A stretch of DNA of 64,000 bases from positions 119,291 to 183,290 of the forward strand of contig NZ_JALDNB010000005.1 of the NCBI RefSeq assembly GCF_022699665.1, written 5' to 3'. The stretch's first letter is position 1, and every line of letters begins with the position of its first letter. The DNA is from Chryseobacterium aahli (GTDB lineage Bacteria > Bacteroidota > Bacteroidia > Flavobacteriales > Weeksellaceae). A program made the position numbers and the translations under genes. This document shows positions 43,549 to 53,488 of this stretch, piece by piece. Under the pieces are notes generated by a model. The model was not told the origin of the DNA. It saw only the letters and a program-made list of their open reading frames with translations, and ran no database searches.

Positions 43549-46500
43549 ATGAAGAAATTAACATCAGGTGTACTACTTGTAGTACTGTCCTCGTCTTTTG
43601 TCGTTGCACAAGCTCAACAAACAAAACCGAGTGATACTTTAAAAACACAAGAAATCGAAGGTGTGGTTGTTACTGCACTTGGTATTAAAAGAGAGAAAAA
43701 ATCTTTAGGATACTCATCACAAACTCTAGACGCAGAGAAAGTAAATTCTGTACCAACTAACAATTTTATTAATAACTTATCGGGAAAAGTTGCCGGTATG
43801 GAAATTAAAAATAATGGAAATTTCGGCGGTTCAAGTAATATAGTTCTGAGGGGTACCAAAAGTATAACGGGTGACAACCAAGCTTTAATCGTTTTAGATG
43901 GGGTACCTATTATTAGTGGTAATTTGAATTCTAGCGATGCATCCAGAGGTAGAGATGGTTTCGACTTTGGTAATGCCACAGCCGATATTGACCCAAATAA
44001 CATAGAGTCTATAAATGTTCTTAAAGGAGCTGCTGCAACTGCATTGTATGGTAGTATGGCATCTAATGGTGCTGTCATAATCACTACAAAAAAAGGAAAA
44101 AAAGGAAAGTCTTTAGGTCTTACATTGAATTCTACCGTTTCAGTAGGAGAAATTGACAGATCTACTTTTCCTAAATATCAAAAACTATATGGTGCAGGAT
44201 ATTCAGGGGCAGATAGTTTTTTTAATGAGGATGTAAATGGTGATGGTATTGTTGATATTTTGGCTCCCACAGGTGATGATGCTTCATATGGAGCCGCATT
44301 TAATCCAAATCTAATGGTTTATCAATGGAATTCTTTTGTTCCCGGAAACCCAAATTTCGGAAAAGCTACACCTTGGACTGCTGCTAAGAATGATCCGAGT
44401 AAATTCTTTGATAAATCATTATCATTTGTAAATAGTTTCAATTTGAATGGGGGTGATGAGTCTAATACATATAACTTAACTTTTACAAACAACTACGAAA
44501 CAGGGATTTTACCGAATAGTAGATTGAATAAAAATATGTTGAGTGGTAATTATACTAGAAAATTTAATGATAAGTTTAGCGCACGTACCTTTTTGACATT
44601 CAATGATCAAACAACTATAGGTCGAAATTCTGTAGGATACGGTGATAACATCATGACTGGTTTTAGACAGTGGTGGCCAATAAATGTGGATGTCCTGGAA
44701 CTGAGAGACGAGTTTTTCAGAACCAATCAAAATTATACATGGAATATGAACGCTCCCCTGGATGGAGATCTTTCTGCTGCATTTTGGAATAACCCTTATT
44801 GGGATAGATACAAAAATTATTCTTCTGATGATAAAACAAGATTAATTGCAGGTGCTGAATTATCTTATGATATTACAGATAAATTTAATATTTTAGGGAG
44901 AGCTACTATAGATTATACTAATAGTAAACAAGAAATTAGAAAGGCAATTGGCAGCCATGCAGAAGAATTCGGGTTGGCACAAGCTGATGAAACTTCAGGA
45001 TATTGGGTTTTTGATGATAATGTAATGAGACAGACTTATGATGTGATTGGTAGGTATAATTTGAATATTTCAGATAAATTCAATGCTTTATTTGTAGGAG
45101 GAGCACAATTTTTAGATCAACGTCAAAGAAGTATGGAAAATTCGACTACAGGCGGGCTAATTATTCCTGATCTTTATACTATTGGTAACTCAAGAGCATA
45201 TTTTCCACCTATAGAAAGTAATATCAGAGGACAAAAAGCAGGAGTCTATGCACAGGCATCTTTTGATTTTGACCGATTTTTATTTTTAGAGGGTACTATT
45301 CGTAACGATACGTCTAGCGCACTTCCAAAAGCAAACAACAACTACACTTATTATTCTTTGGGTTCAAGTTTTGTTTTCTCAGAATTGTTTAAAAGCAGTT
45401 GGTTGAATTTTGGAAAAGTAAGATTGAGTTATGCAGAAGTAGGTAATGATATGGCATTCGGAAGACCTGGCTTCTTCTCAAACAGAGGTACAGTAAGCGG
45501 AACTCCTATGGCTGACATTAGTACTACTTATGTAGACTATAATAGTTTAAAACCTGAAAGACAAAAAAGCTGGGAGGTAGGTCTAGAAACATCTATGTTT
45601 AAAAGAAGAGTAACTTTAGATTTATCACTTTATAAAACAAATACATCCGACTTACTGTTTAGTGTACCTCAATCGCCGTCAACTGCATACGGTTTTTCTT
45701 TAATTAATGCAGGTGAAACAGAAAATAAGGGTATTGAAGTATCATTAGGACTAGTGCCATTAAAAAGCACAGATTTTCAATGGGATATTAATCTTAACTG
45801 GGCAAGAAACAGAAACGTCGTAAAATCTTTAAACCAGGGAAGGGAAAATTTACAGCTTGCAAGTTTCCAAGAAACCACTTTAAATGCCACAATTGGCCAA
45901 CCTTACGGTACATTTAGAGGAACAGGTTTTGTCTATGATTCAAACGGTAATAAGGTAGTTGATGATAATGGTTTTTATTTGGTAGCATCAGACAAGGTTT
46001 TAGGAAATATACAACCAGATTGGATTGGTGGGGTGTACAATACATTTAGATATAAAAATATCTCACTAGGTTTCCTAATTGATGTTAGACAAGGAGGAAG
46101 TGTATATTCTCTTGATCAATCTTACGGAGGCCTTACAGGAATTTATGAATACAGTGCTGGGTTAAATGATTTAGGAAATCCAATCAGAAATACGCTTGCT
46201 GATGGTGGTGGAGTTATTTTAAACGGAGTAAAGCAAGATGGAACTCCTAATGATATTAGAATAGACGCATCTTTTGCTGGTGGTGCTTTCGGAACTGATG
46301 CTGGTGTACCACAAGAAGCATTCGTTTATGATGCTTCGTACGTAAAGCTACGAGAAGCTAAACTTTCTTATAGTCTACCTGCTGATTTATTGCGAAATAC
46401 ATTTATTAAAGGAATGACTTTAAGTTTGCTAGGTCAGAATTTGTGGATTATTCATAAAAATCTGCCAGATGCAGATCCTGAAGCAGGAACTTCTTCCGGG

Positions 46501-46575
46501 AATATTCAAGGATTTCAATCTGGGGTAATGCCTACAACTCGTATCTATTCATTCAATGTTAAATTAGACTTCTAA
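43549..46575 (+). CDS. SusC/RagA-type TonB-dependent outer-membrane transporter (pair 2)
   Basis: A 1008-residue paralogue of the first SusC. The signal peptide ends near SSFVVAQAQ; the mature protein opens with EIEGVVVTALGIKREKKSLGYSSQ, again without a carboxypeptidase-like N-terminal domain. The plug has NNFINNLSGKVAGMEI, IVLRGTKSITGDNQALIVLDGVPI and NVLKGAAATALYGSMASNGAVIITTKKG. A barrel of about 800 residues ends in SFNVKLDF. An insertion with EDVNGDGIVDILAPTGDD near residue 225 has the look of a small calcium-binding loop. The partner SusD gene begins 11 bases after it. Ligand unknown. Confidence 0.93.
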   Translation: MKKLTSGVLLVVLSSSFVVAQAQQTKPSDTLKTQEIEGVVVTALGIKREKKSLGYSSQTLDAEKVNSVPTNNFINNLSGKVAGMEIKNNGNFGGSSNIVLRGTKSITGDNQALIVLDGVPIISGNLNSSDASRGRDGFDFGNATADIDPNNIESINVLKGAAATALYGSMASNGAVIITTKKGKKGKSLGLTLNSTVSVGEIDRSTFPKYQKLYGAGYSGADSFFNEDVNGDGIVDILAPTGDDASYGAAFNPNLMVYQWNSFVPGNPNFGKATPWTAAKNDPSKFFDKSLSFVNSFNLNGGDESNTYNLTFTNNYETGILPNSRLNKNMLSGNYTRKFNDKFSARTFLTFNDQTTIGRNSVGYGDNIMTGFRQWWPINVDVLELRDEFFRTNQNYTWNMNAPLDGDLSAAFWNNPYWDRYKNYSSDDKTRLIAGAELSYDITDKFNILGRATIDYTNSKQEIRKAIGSHAEEFGLAQADETSGYWVFDDNVMRQTYDVIGRYNLNISDKFNALFVGGAQFLDQRQRSMENSTTGGLIIPDLYTIGNSRAYFPPIESNIRGQKAGVYAQASFDFDRFLFLEGTIRNDTSSALPKANNNYTYYSLGSSFVFSELFKSSWLNFGKVRLSYAEVGNDMAFGRPGFFSNRGTVSGTPMADISTTYVDYNSLKPERQKSWEVGLETSMFKRRVTLDLSLYKTNTSDLLFSVPQSPSTAYGFSLINAGETENKGIEVSLGLVPLKSTDFQWDINLNWARNRNVVKSLNQGRENLQLASFQETTLNATIGQPYGTFRGTGFVYDSNGNKVVDDNGFYLVASDKVLGNIQPDWIGGVYNTFRYKNISLGFLIDVRQGGSVYSLDQSYGGLTGIYEYSAGLNDLGNPIRNTLADGGGVILNGVKQDGTPNDIRIDASFAGGAFGTDAGVPQEAFVYDASYVKLREAKLSYSLPADLLRNTFIKGMTLSLLGQNLWIIHKNLPDADPEAGTSSGNIQGFQSGVMPTTRIYSFNVKLDF

Positions 46576-46586
46576 ATCAAATTAAA

Positions 46587-48050
46587 ATGAAAAAAATATT
46601 TTCAATACTAACTATAGGTTCTCTGGCTGTTCTCACAGGATGCGTCAATGGAGATGAAGAATTCAACAATAATCAAAGCCAGCCCTATGAGGTGCCATCT
46701 GAACTATTATTTACAAATGCTCAAAAAGAGCTTATGGATCAGATGGAAACACCAAGTGTCAATCTAAATGTTTTTAGGTTTTTCCAACATTATTTAGCAA
46801 CAACGATATATAGAAATGATGCGCGATTCAATTTTACAGGGACAAGAAAGGTTCCTGATAATATGTGGTTAGCACTCTATACAGATGTATTAGGTAACCT
46901 TAATGAATCTAAAAAAGTAATTACTAAAGAGATTAAGCCTGCAAATGTATCGCAGATTGCATGGGATAAGCAACAAGCAAATAAGTTAGCGATTGTTAAT
47001 TTATTAGAAATTTACACTTATCAGGTTTTAGTTGATAGTTTTGGGAATGTTCCATATACGGAAGCTGCAAAACCAGAATCGATTGTACTACCAAAATATG
47101 ATGATGCTAAAACAATTTATGAAAATCTGATTGCTAGATTAAATACTATTACCTCTACATTAGATTCTGGCTATCCAAGTTTTGAAACCGGAGATAACAT
47201 TTATAATGGAGACGTAAACGATTGGATTATTTTTGCAAATAGCTTAAAACTTAAAGTTGGAATCAATCTTGCCGATGTTAATCCAACTCTTGCAAAACAG
47301 ACCGTAGAATCTGCTTATACAGGTGGTGTTATGCTTGTAAATGCGGAAAATTCAATGTTTAAATATGATGTTACATCGCCGAACTTTAACCGTTTGTATG
47401 CAGAGGTTATTGCAAGTAACAGAAATGATTTTGTAGCTGAGCAAGGCATTGTAGATGTTATGAATGGCTTAAATGATCCTAGAAGACCATCTTATTTCAC
47501 TGAAGTTTCTGGAGGAGGATATGTTGGTGGAACTGTAGGACAGACAAATACTTATAGTGCCAATTCACACATCGGAGATGCTTTGCTGCCCGCAAATAAA
47601 TCAGGATTATTGTTTGATGCAGCTGAGGTTAATTTCTATTTGGCAGAAGCTGCCGCAAGAGGTTACACCGTAGGTGCAACTGCACAACAATATTATCAAA
47701 ACGCTATTGAAAGATCTATGCAGCAATGGGGTGTTTCAGCATCTGCTATTGCGAGCTATTTAGCAAACCCAGCTGTAGCATATTCCAATGCCAATTGGAA
47801 ACAAAAAATTGGTCAACAAGCATGGATTGCTATGTACAACAGAGGTTTCGAATCTTGGAATTTTTATAGAAGATTAGATTATCCTGTTTTAACTGCACCA
47901 GATGCAATTCCTGCCGCTGACGGGAAAGTTCCTACCAGATTAACATATCCAATCAATGAGCAAACAGTTAATGGTGCTAATTGGTCGGTTGCTTCTTCTG
48001 CAATAGGTGGGGATAAATTGACAACCAAACTTTTTTGGGACATCAATTAA
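46587..48050 (+). CDS. SusD/RagB-type nutrient-binding lipoprotein (pair 2)
   Basis: A 487-residue lipoprotein with lipobox LTGC (C19). It shows the family helices AIVNLLEIYTYQVLVDSFGNVPYTEA and IYENLIARLNTITSTLD, and LLFDAAEVNFYLAEAAARGY near the C-terminus. It is shorter than the SusD of pair 1 and only distantly similar by eye, so the pairs probably recognise different ligands. It ends the operon before a terminator that overlaps the argS promoter region. Confidence 0.92.
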   Translation: MKKIFSILTIGSLAVLTGCVNGDEEFNNNQSQPYEVPSELLFTNAQKELMDQMETPSVNLNVFRFFQHYLATTIYRNDARFNFTGTRKVPDNMWLALYTDVLGNLNESKKVITKEIKPANVSQIAWDKQQANKLAIVNLLEIYTYQVLVDSFGNVPYTEAAKPESIVLPKYDDAKTIYENLIARLNTITSTLDSGYPSFETGDNIYNGDVNDWIIFANSLKLKVGINLADVNPTLAKQTVESAYTGGVMLVNAENSMFKYDVTSPNFNRLYAEVIASNRNDFVAEQGIVDVMNGLNDPRRPSYFTEVSGGGYVGGTVGQTNTYSANSHIGDALLPANKSGLLFDAAEVNFYLAEAAARGYTVGATAQQYYQNAIERSMQQWGVSASAIASYLANPAVAYSNANWKQKIGQQAWIAMYNRGFESWNFYRRLDYPVLTAPDAIPAADGKVPTRLTYPINEQTVNGANWSVASSAIGGDKLTTKLFWDIN

Positions 48051-48077
48051 TACTTAATCACGTTTAACATTCATATC

Positions 48078-48102
48078 AAAACCGCCTTAGTGCGGTTTTT
48101 TT
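48078..48102 (+). terminator. Terminator after susCD pair 2
   Basis: An 8-base-pair hairpin (aaaaccgc / gcggtttt) with a T-run, just upstream of the argS promoter. Confidence 0.85.
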
Positions 48103-48110
48103 ATTTCCGT

Positions 48111-48118
48111 ATATTTGT
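48111..48118 (+). promoter_or_regulatory. -7 promoter element of argS
   Basis: TATATTTG, 16 bases before the ATG at 48135. It supports that start over the longer reading from 48090. Confidence 0.6.
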
Positions 48119-48134
48119 ACTTCAAATTAGAATA

Positions 48135-49895
48135 ATGAATATTAAAGATATCATAGAACAGAAACTGGCAGAGGTTATCCTTAATGTCTATCAGTTGAAA
48201 GATATAAAACTGGAGATTCAGGAGAATAAAACTGAGTTTGAAGGCGATTTTACTATTGTTACTTTTCCATTGGTGAAGCAGTTGAAGAAAAACCCTGAAA
48301 GCATTGGGGTAGAATTGGGTCAGGCTTTGACCGAACAGACTGAGTTGCTTGAAAGTTTCAAAGTAATTAAAGGATTTTTAAATGTAAAAGTTAAAAATCA
48401 GTTTTTTGTAGATCAGTTTAAAACAGTTGCTGACCAATTTTCAAATATTGAAAAGAAAAATGAAACCGTAATGGTGGAATATTCTTCACCAAATACCAAT
48501 AAACCACTTCACTTAGGACATGTAAGAAACAACTTATTAGGTTTTTCTGTTGCTCAGATTTTAAAGGAAGCTGGTTATGATGTGATCAAAAGTCAGATTA
48601 TCAACGACAGAGGAATTCATATTTGCAAATCCATGTTGGCTTGGGAGAAATTTGGGAAAGGAGAAACTCCGGAAACTGATCATGTGAAAGGTGATAAGTT
48701 TGTAGGAAACTATTATGTCAAATTTGATCAGGAATACAAAAAAGAAATCACTGAATTAGTTGAAAAAGGAGTTTCCGAAGATCAGGCAAAAAAAGATGCA
48801 CCTTTGATGAAAGAAGCTCAGCAAATGCTTCTCGATTGGGAAAATGGAGACGAAAGAGTACGAAATCTTTGGAACGAAATGAACTCATGGGTTTATAAAG
48901 GTTTCGGTGAAACTTACAAGAGACTTGGAGTAAATTTCGATCAGGTTCAGTACGAAAGCAATACCTATATTTTAGGAAAAGATCTTATTCAGGAAGGTTT
49001 AGATAAAGGTGTTCTGTATCAGAAAGAAGATGGTTCGGTATGGTGTGACTTGACGGATGAAGGTTTAGATCAGAAATTGTTGCTTCGTTCAGACGGAACT
49101 TCGGTGTACATGACGCAGGATTTGGGAACGGCTGTACAGCGTTTTAAAGAAAATAATCTTCAGAAATTAATCTATACAGTAGGAAACGAACAGGATTATC
49201 ATTTCCAGGTTTTATTTAAAGTCTTAAAGAAACTTGGTTACGAATGGGCAGATCAGTTATTCCATTTATCTTATGGAATGGTTGAACTTCCGAACGGTAA
49301 AATGAAATCCCGTGAAGGAACTGTAGTTGATGCCGATGAATTGATGCAGGATATGTTTGATATTGCTAAATCTAAATCTGAAGAGCTGGGAAAACTGGAA
49401 AACTTTACAGAAGAAGAAAAGAATATCAATTACGAAAGCATCGGGATTGGAGCTTTAAAATATTTTATGCTGAAAGTTGATCCTAAGAAAAAAATGCTCT
49501 TTAATCCGGAAGAAAGTATTGATTTTAATGGAAATACAGGACCATTCATTCAATATACATTCGCCCGTATTCAATCTTTGTTGAAGAAGGCGAATTTTGC
49601 TGTGAAGGAAACAGAAGCTATAGAATTAAGCCAATCTGAAAAGGAATTAATCATGCAGCTTTCCAATTATAAAGCAGTTGTAGCTAGAGCGGCAGAAAGT
49701 TTAAGTCCGGCATTGGTTGCTAATTACCTATATGATTTGGTTAAATCATATAATTCGTTTTATCAGAATAATCCGATCTTGATTCAAGAGGATGAAAATA
49801 TTAAACAGTATCGCTTAAATCTGTCTGATTTAACCGGAAAAACAATACAAAAATCATTACAATTACTCGGAATACAAACGGTAAACAGAATGTAA
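48135..49895 (+). CDS. argS: Arginyl-tRNA synthetase
   Basis: Class I synthetase, 586 residues from the ATG at 48135. The N-terminal Add-1 domain recognises tRNA-Arg (1 to about 110). The catalytic domain has SSPNTNKPLHLGHVRNN (HIGH equivalent HLGH at 126-129), and the KMSKS-like loop is MKSREGT near residue 390. The C-terminal helical domain ends IQKSLQLLGIQTVNRM, the conserved ArgS tail. Complete. Its terminator is shared with the convergent BrkB-like gene. Confidence 0.97.
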   Translation: MNIKDIIEQKLAEVILNVYQLKDIKLEIQENKTEFEGDFTIVTFPLVKQLKKNPESIGVELGQALTEQTELLESFKVIKGFLNVKVKNQFFVDQFKTVADQFSNIEKKNETVMVEYSSPNTNKPLHLGHVRNNLLGFSVAQILKEAGYDVIKSQIINDRGIHICKSMLAWEKFGKGETPETDHVKGDKFVGNYYVKFDQEYKKEITELVEKGVSEDQAKKDAPLMKEAQQMLLDWENGDERVRNLWNEMNSWVYKGFGETYKRLGVNFDQVQYESNTYILGKDLIQEGLDKGVLYQKEDGSVWCDLTDEGLDQKLLLRSDGTSVYMTQDLGTAVQRFKENNLQKLIYTVGNEQDYHFQVLFKVLKKLGYEWADQLFHLSYGMVELPNGKMKSREGTVVDADELMQDMFDIAKSKSEELGKLENFTEEEKNINYESIGIGALKYFMLKVDPKKKMLFNPEESIDFNGNTGPFIQYTFARIQSLLKKANFAVKETEAIELSQSEKELIMQLSNYKAVVARAAESLSPALVANYLYDLVKSYNSFYQNNPILIQEDENIKQYRLNLSDLTGKTIQKSLQLLGIQTVNRM

Positions 49896-49898
49896 AAC

Positions 49899-49931
49899 AA
49901 AAGCCTCTCAGAATTTCTAAGAGGCTTTTTT
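49899..49931. terminator. Terminator between argS and the BrkB-like gene
   Basis: A stem of about 12 base pairs (aaaagcctct / agaggctttt plus an inner pair after one mismatch) with T-rich flanks on both sides of convergent genes. Confidence 0.87.
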
Positions 49932-49936
49932 TATGT

Positions 49937-50869
49937 TTAAACTTGAGGCTTTTCGGTTTTAATCTGACTTTCCCTGTATAATTTTGCACTGCTCCATTTG
50001 GCATGTTTTGAAGGAACAATTCTGTAACCTTTTCTTAAGGTATATACTTTTGTAAATTCGGCTCCAAAGAATACCAGCATGCAGGAATAATTAATCCACA
50101 TCATAATCAAAATCACTGTTCCGGCGGTTCCGAATGCTGAGGTTGGTTTAAATTGTCCAAAGTAAAGACTTAATAAAAATTTACCTAAAGTAAATAGCCC
50201 TGCCGTCAGTAATGCGCCTTTCCAAACCGATTTCCAGCTAATTTCAACATCCGGAAGTACTTTAAACATCAACGCAAAAAGTACAACCACAATCCCGAAA
50301 CCGATGGTGAAATTGATGAGCTCTACAATGATATATGTTTCCAAACCAAAATATCTGGTGATCAAATCATTAAATAACCCAATTAATGAAGATAAAACCA
50401 TTGTAATCATTAATAAAAATCCTAAAATCAGAATCATTCCCAATGAATTGGCTCGGTCTAAAAGAAATTTAACCAAAGCTTTTTTAGGCGCAGCTTCTAC
50501 ATCCCAAAGGTTGTTCAAAGACTTCTGTAACTGAAAAAATAGGGTAGTAGAACCATACACCAAAGATCCGATTCCTACGACTTTCATAAAAATATTTTCT
50601 TTATCGATTAAAGCTCCGGCAATCATATCCTGAATACTTTTGGCAACATCCTGTCCCATCAATCCGCTGATCTGTGAACTGATTTGTCCTCGAATAGCCT
50701 CTTCACCGAACACATTTCCGGCTATCCAAATGATGATAATCAGCAAACCCGGAATCGAAAAAATGGCATAATACGCCAAACTCGCAGAATCATTGGATGC
50801 GGAAGAATTGTTCCATTCCGTAAATGTTTCTTTGACAGTTTCCCAGAAAAATTTTAGTTCCTTTAGCAT
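49937..50869 (-). CDS. YihY/BrkB-family membrane protein
   Basis: A 310-residue inner-membrane protein with six predicted helices. The family signature WNNSSASNDSASLAYYAIFSIPGLLIIIIWIAGNVFGEEA is at the start, with FFQLQKSLNNLWDVE in the middle and the last helix block near FGTAGTVILIMMWINYSCMLVFFGAEFTKVY. Early reports that it is RNase BN were withdrawn for this family, and its role remains uncertain. It converges on argS. Confidence 0.92.
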   Translation of the reverse strand: MLKELKFFWETVKETFTEWNNSSASNDSASLAYYAIFSIPGLLIIIIWIAGNVFGEEAIRGQISSQISGLMGQDVAKSIQDMIAGALIDKENIFMKVVGIGSLVYGSTTLFFQLQKSLNNLWDVEAAPKKALVKFLLDRANSLGMILILGFLLMITMVLSSLIGLFNDLITRYFGLETYIIVELINFTIGFGIVVVLFALMFKVLPDVEISWKSVWKGALLTAGLFTLGKFLLSLYFGQFKPTSAFGTAGTVILIMMWINYSCMLVFFGAEFTKVYTLRKGYRIVPSKHAKWSSAKLYRESQIKTEKPQV

Positions 50870-51010
50870 AATTCAATATTAATAAATGTGATTTGGTCGT
50901 TGATATTTATCCTTAAAAGAATACAAGATAATTTCTTGTATTAACGCAAAGACTATTCCTTTAAATAAGTTTTTACGATTTTTTTAAAAGAACTTCCGCA
51001 TATAAATTTT

Positions 51011-51060
51011 GGCTAAAGCCTCATGAATTGTATTAAATTAAAAACGGGCTAAAGCCCGTT
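51011..51060. repeat. Short palindromic intergenic repeats (REP-like)
   Basis: ggctaaagcc (51011-51020) and, 22 bases on, aacgggctaaagcccgtt (51043-51060) share the core ggctaaagcc; both are palindromic. They lie in the gap between two minus-strand genes and have no T-run. They look like members of a dispersed repeat family. Confidence 0.55.
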
Positions 51061-51136
51061 CCTATTGATATTTTATTGTATTATTTTATACATGCTTGCA
51101 TAAGCCAAAAGCTATTCGCTAGTTTCCATCCGCCTT

Positions 51137-53488
51137 TTAGAATGGATAACCAATTGCAATATTCAAAATTAGATTATCTCTTCTCCAGCTTGAATCTCCA
51201 AAGTTGATTCTGTGAAAAGCCCATCTTTCACCCTTTTCATAGTAAGGTACTCGCAAAGGCATTGCCAAATCAAGTCTTAGTACAAGAATAGAAAAATCAA
51301 GTCTTAAACCGACACCAGCACCTACTGCAATCTCGCTCAAGAATTCTTTAGAAAATTTTCCCCCAGGTCTAGTATTAATACCATTTTTATCGATCTCATC
51401 ATTAATTAACCATATATTTCCGGCATCAACAAATGCGGCAACATTTAAGAACTTATAAAGATTTGCTCTGTATTCTGCATTCAGTTCTAATTTTACATCA
51501 CCTGCCTGATCAAAAGCAAAACCACCATTTTGTTGCTGGGTTCTTGGATCAAAACTTCCTGGTCCTAATGTCCTAGCGCGAAAAGCTCTGATACTGTTGC
51601 TTCCACCCACAAAAAACTGTCTGGAAAAAGGTATATGCTCCGAATTTCCATAAGGAACGGCGACTCCGGCAATAAATCTTGATGCAAAAGATGTTTTCTC
51701 TGTAAATTTGTGATAGAATCTTACATCATTTTCAATTTTTGCATATTGGCTAAAAGGAACTCCGAAAATTGTTTTTTCTTTTCCTTCTTTCGCATTAGCT
51801 CCGGTAACAAGCCCTGTAATATTTCCTGCTAAATCAAGCATTCCTTTATAATAGAATGTATTTTTTCGAGGAAGCATCGTTGTCGAGTAAGTGTAAGAAT
51901 AAGTTGGTCCGAAAATAAGTTGTTGTTGAGTAATTCTTTGCTGATAAGGATTATTTCGTGAAATTGAATCAAACTTTGCAGTCACATCAGCGGGACGAAT
52001 CAAAGAAACATCAATGATATTGAGCTCATGTTCCTTCCTTACATTTTCTTTCCATTGGTAGCCAAATGAAGCATTAAAAGTATTTAAAGAATATAATGTG
52101 GTTCTGTTTTGAAATTCATAACCCAATTTAATATTGGTTCTCGGTACAAATGCACTCGAAGAATTAAAACGGAACGGCGCCACAATTCTCGGAATGGATA
52201 GCTGTGCATTTGCTCCTGCTCTGAAAATGTTTTCGGCATCTGCAGGACCACCAATCTGAACATCAAAAGCTCCATAAACAGATGCTTTAAACTGCTCTGC
52301 GCCACGGAAAAAGTTTCTCTGTGTCCAGTTTAAATTCAGTTCACTTCCTGCGTAATTGGCAGAATTGGTTCTACCTAAAGCTTCCAGACGTAGTGACTGT
52401 AGTTCTCTCGGAGTTAAAACGTAATATGTATCAAACTTATGATTTAAAGAATCTGATACTACAAATTCATTTTTCACGAATTTAAAAACACCCAAACTGA
52501 TCAATCGGTTCAGTGATAAATTGTGATCTTTTCTATTGTAAATGTCTCCTTTGTCAAAATATAATGCACGGTCGAACATTCTTGGTTTAAATTTCTTTTT
52601 AGGATCAACTACATAAATATCATTGTACTCATAACCTTTCAATGAATCAGGATTCATTGGAATATTATACAATCCTTTTTTTGCATCACGAAGATTGTAA
52701 TTAGGGAAAACCACCACTTTATCAATTGTAAATTGTTCCTTAGCCAATTTTGGAGTATTGTCTTTTAACTTGACAATCATCTCTACTTTGTGGTTCTTAG
52801 TGACTGTGCTGTCGGCCTGAACGATAATATTATCAGGATTGAAATAATAAAAACCTTTATCTTTCAAACCGTCATCAATTCTCTGTCTTTCAGCTTTAAT
52901 GACATCTAAATCAAACGGATTTCCCGGTTTTAATAAAGTTTTGTCTTTGAAACTTTGAATTTCACGATTAATTAAAGTAGAATCTTCTACAAAATTGACA
53001 TTGCTGATCAAATACTGAGCTCCCGGATTTAAAGTATAAATTACCTGCGCTTTTTTATTTTTTGAAACCGTATCGTATTTTGCTTTTGCATTGAAGTAGC
53101 CTTTGTTTTCAGAATAATTGACGATGATATCTTTGTTAAACTCTCTGTCAACATCTCCCAACAAAACTGGTTCTTCACCAAATTTATATTTTAGCCAGTA
53201 TCTTAAACCTTTTTCTTTCTTCGGTTCTTTTGTAGCGTTGTAAGCATACAGTTTTGGTCTTAATCCAAGAAAAGATGAATTAGGTTTTGGTGTTAAATTT
53301 TCTTCAAGAGCAGCTTTCAGTTCGTTCTTTTTCTTTTTTGGAAGGGTGTCATTTTCAATCTTCACTTCGGCTCCGGTATAGAGCATTTGTCCATCTTTCA
53401 GAAACTTGGTATTGCTGCAGGAAACCACAGCCGCCGTCATTCCCGATGCCAAAAAATATTTACAATATGCATTTAAATTGATCTTCAT
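51137..53488 (-). CDS. tamL: TamL, Omp85-family outer-membrane lipoprotein
   Basis: A 783-residue lipoprotein (lipobox AAVVSC, C24) related to BamA/TamA. POTRA domains (about 35-310: VIYTLNPGAQYLISNVNFVEDSTL, FTIDKVVVFPNYNLRDA) precede a 16-strand barrel with the Omp85 RGF-like loop SRQFFVGGSNSIRAFRARTLGPGSFDP near residue 640. The terminal strand is DNLILNIAIGYPF. TamL is the Bacteroidota partner of TamB and is essential in some species. The ATG overlaps the tamB stop by one base (TAATG), so translation is coupled. Confidence 0.92.
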   Translation of the reverse strand: MKINLNAYCKYFLASGMTAAVVSCSNTKFLKDGQMLYTGAEVKIENDTLPKKKKNELKAALEENLTPKPNSSFLGLRPKLYAYNATKEPKKEKGLRYWLKYKFGEEPVLLGDVDREFNKDIIVNYSENKGYFNAKAKYDTVSKNKKAQVIYTLNPGAQYLISNVNFVEDSTLINREIQSFKDKTLLKPGNPFDLDVIKAERQRIDDGLKDKGFYYFNPDNIIVQADSTVTKNHKVEMIVKLKDNTPKLAKEQFTIDKVVVFPNYNLRDAKKGLYNIPMNPDSLKGYEYNDIYVVDPKKKFKPRMFDRALYFDKGDIYNRKDHNLSLNRLISLGVFKFVKNEFVVSDSLNHKFDTYYVLTPRELQSLRLEALGRTNSANYAGSELNLNWTQRNFFRGAEQFKASVYGAFDVQIGGPADAENIFRAGANAQLSIPRIVAPFRFNSSSAFVPRTNIKLGYEFQNRTTLYSLNTFNASFGYQWKENVRKEHELNIIDVSLIRPADVTAKFDSISRNNPYQQRITQQQLIFGPTYSYTYSTTMLPRKNTFYYKGMLDLAGNITGLVTGANAKEGKEKTIFGVPFSQYAKIENDVRFYHKFTEKTSFASRFIAGVAVPYGNSEHIPFSRQFFVGGSNSIRAFRARTLGPGSFDPRTQQQNGGFAFDQAGDVKLELNAEYRANLYKFLNVAAFVDAGNIWLINDEIDKNGINTRPGGKFSKEFLSEIAVGAGVGLRLDFSILVLRLDLAMPLRVPYYEKGERWAFHRINFGDSSWRRDNLILNIAIGYPF

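Noticed and set aside
48090..48134. N-terminal extension of ArgS by 15 residues
   Set aside because: It overlaps the susD terminator and the TATATTTG element; the family begins at MNIKDIIEQ.
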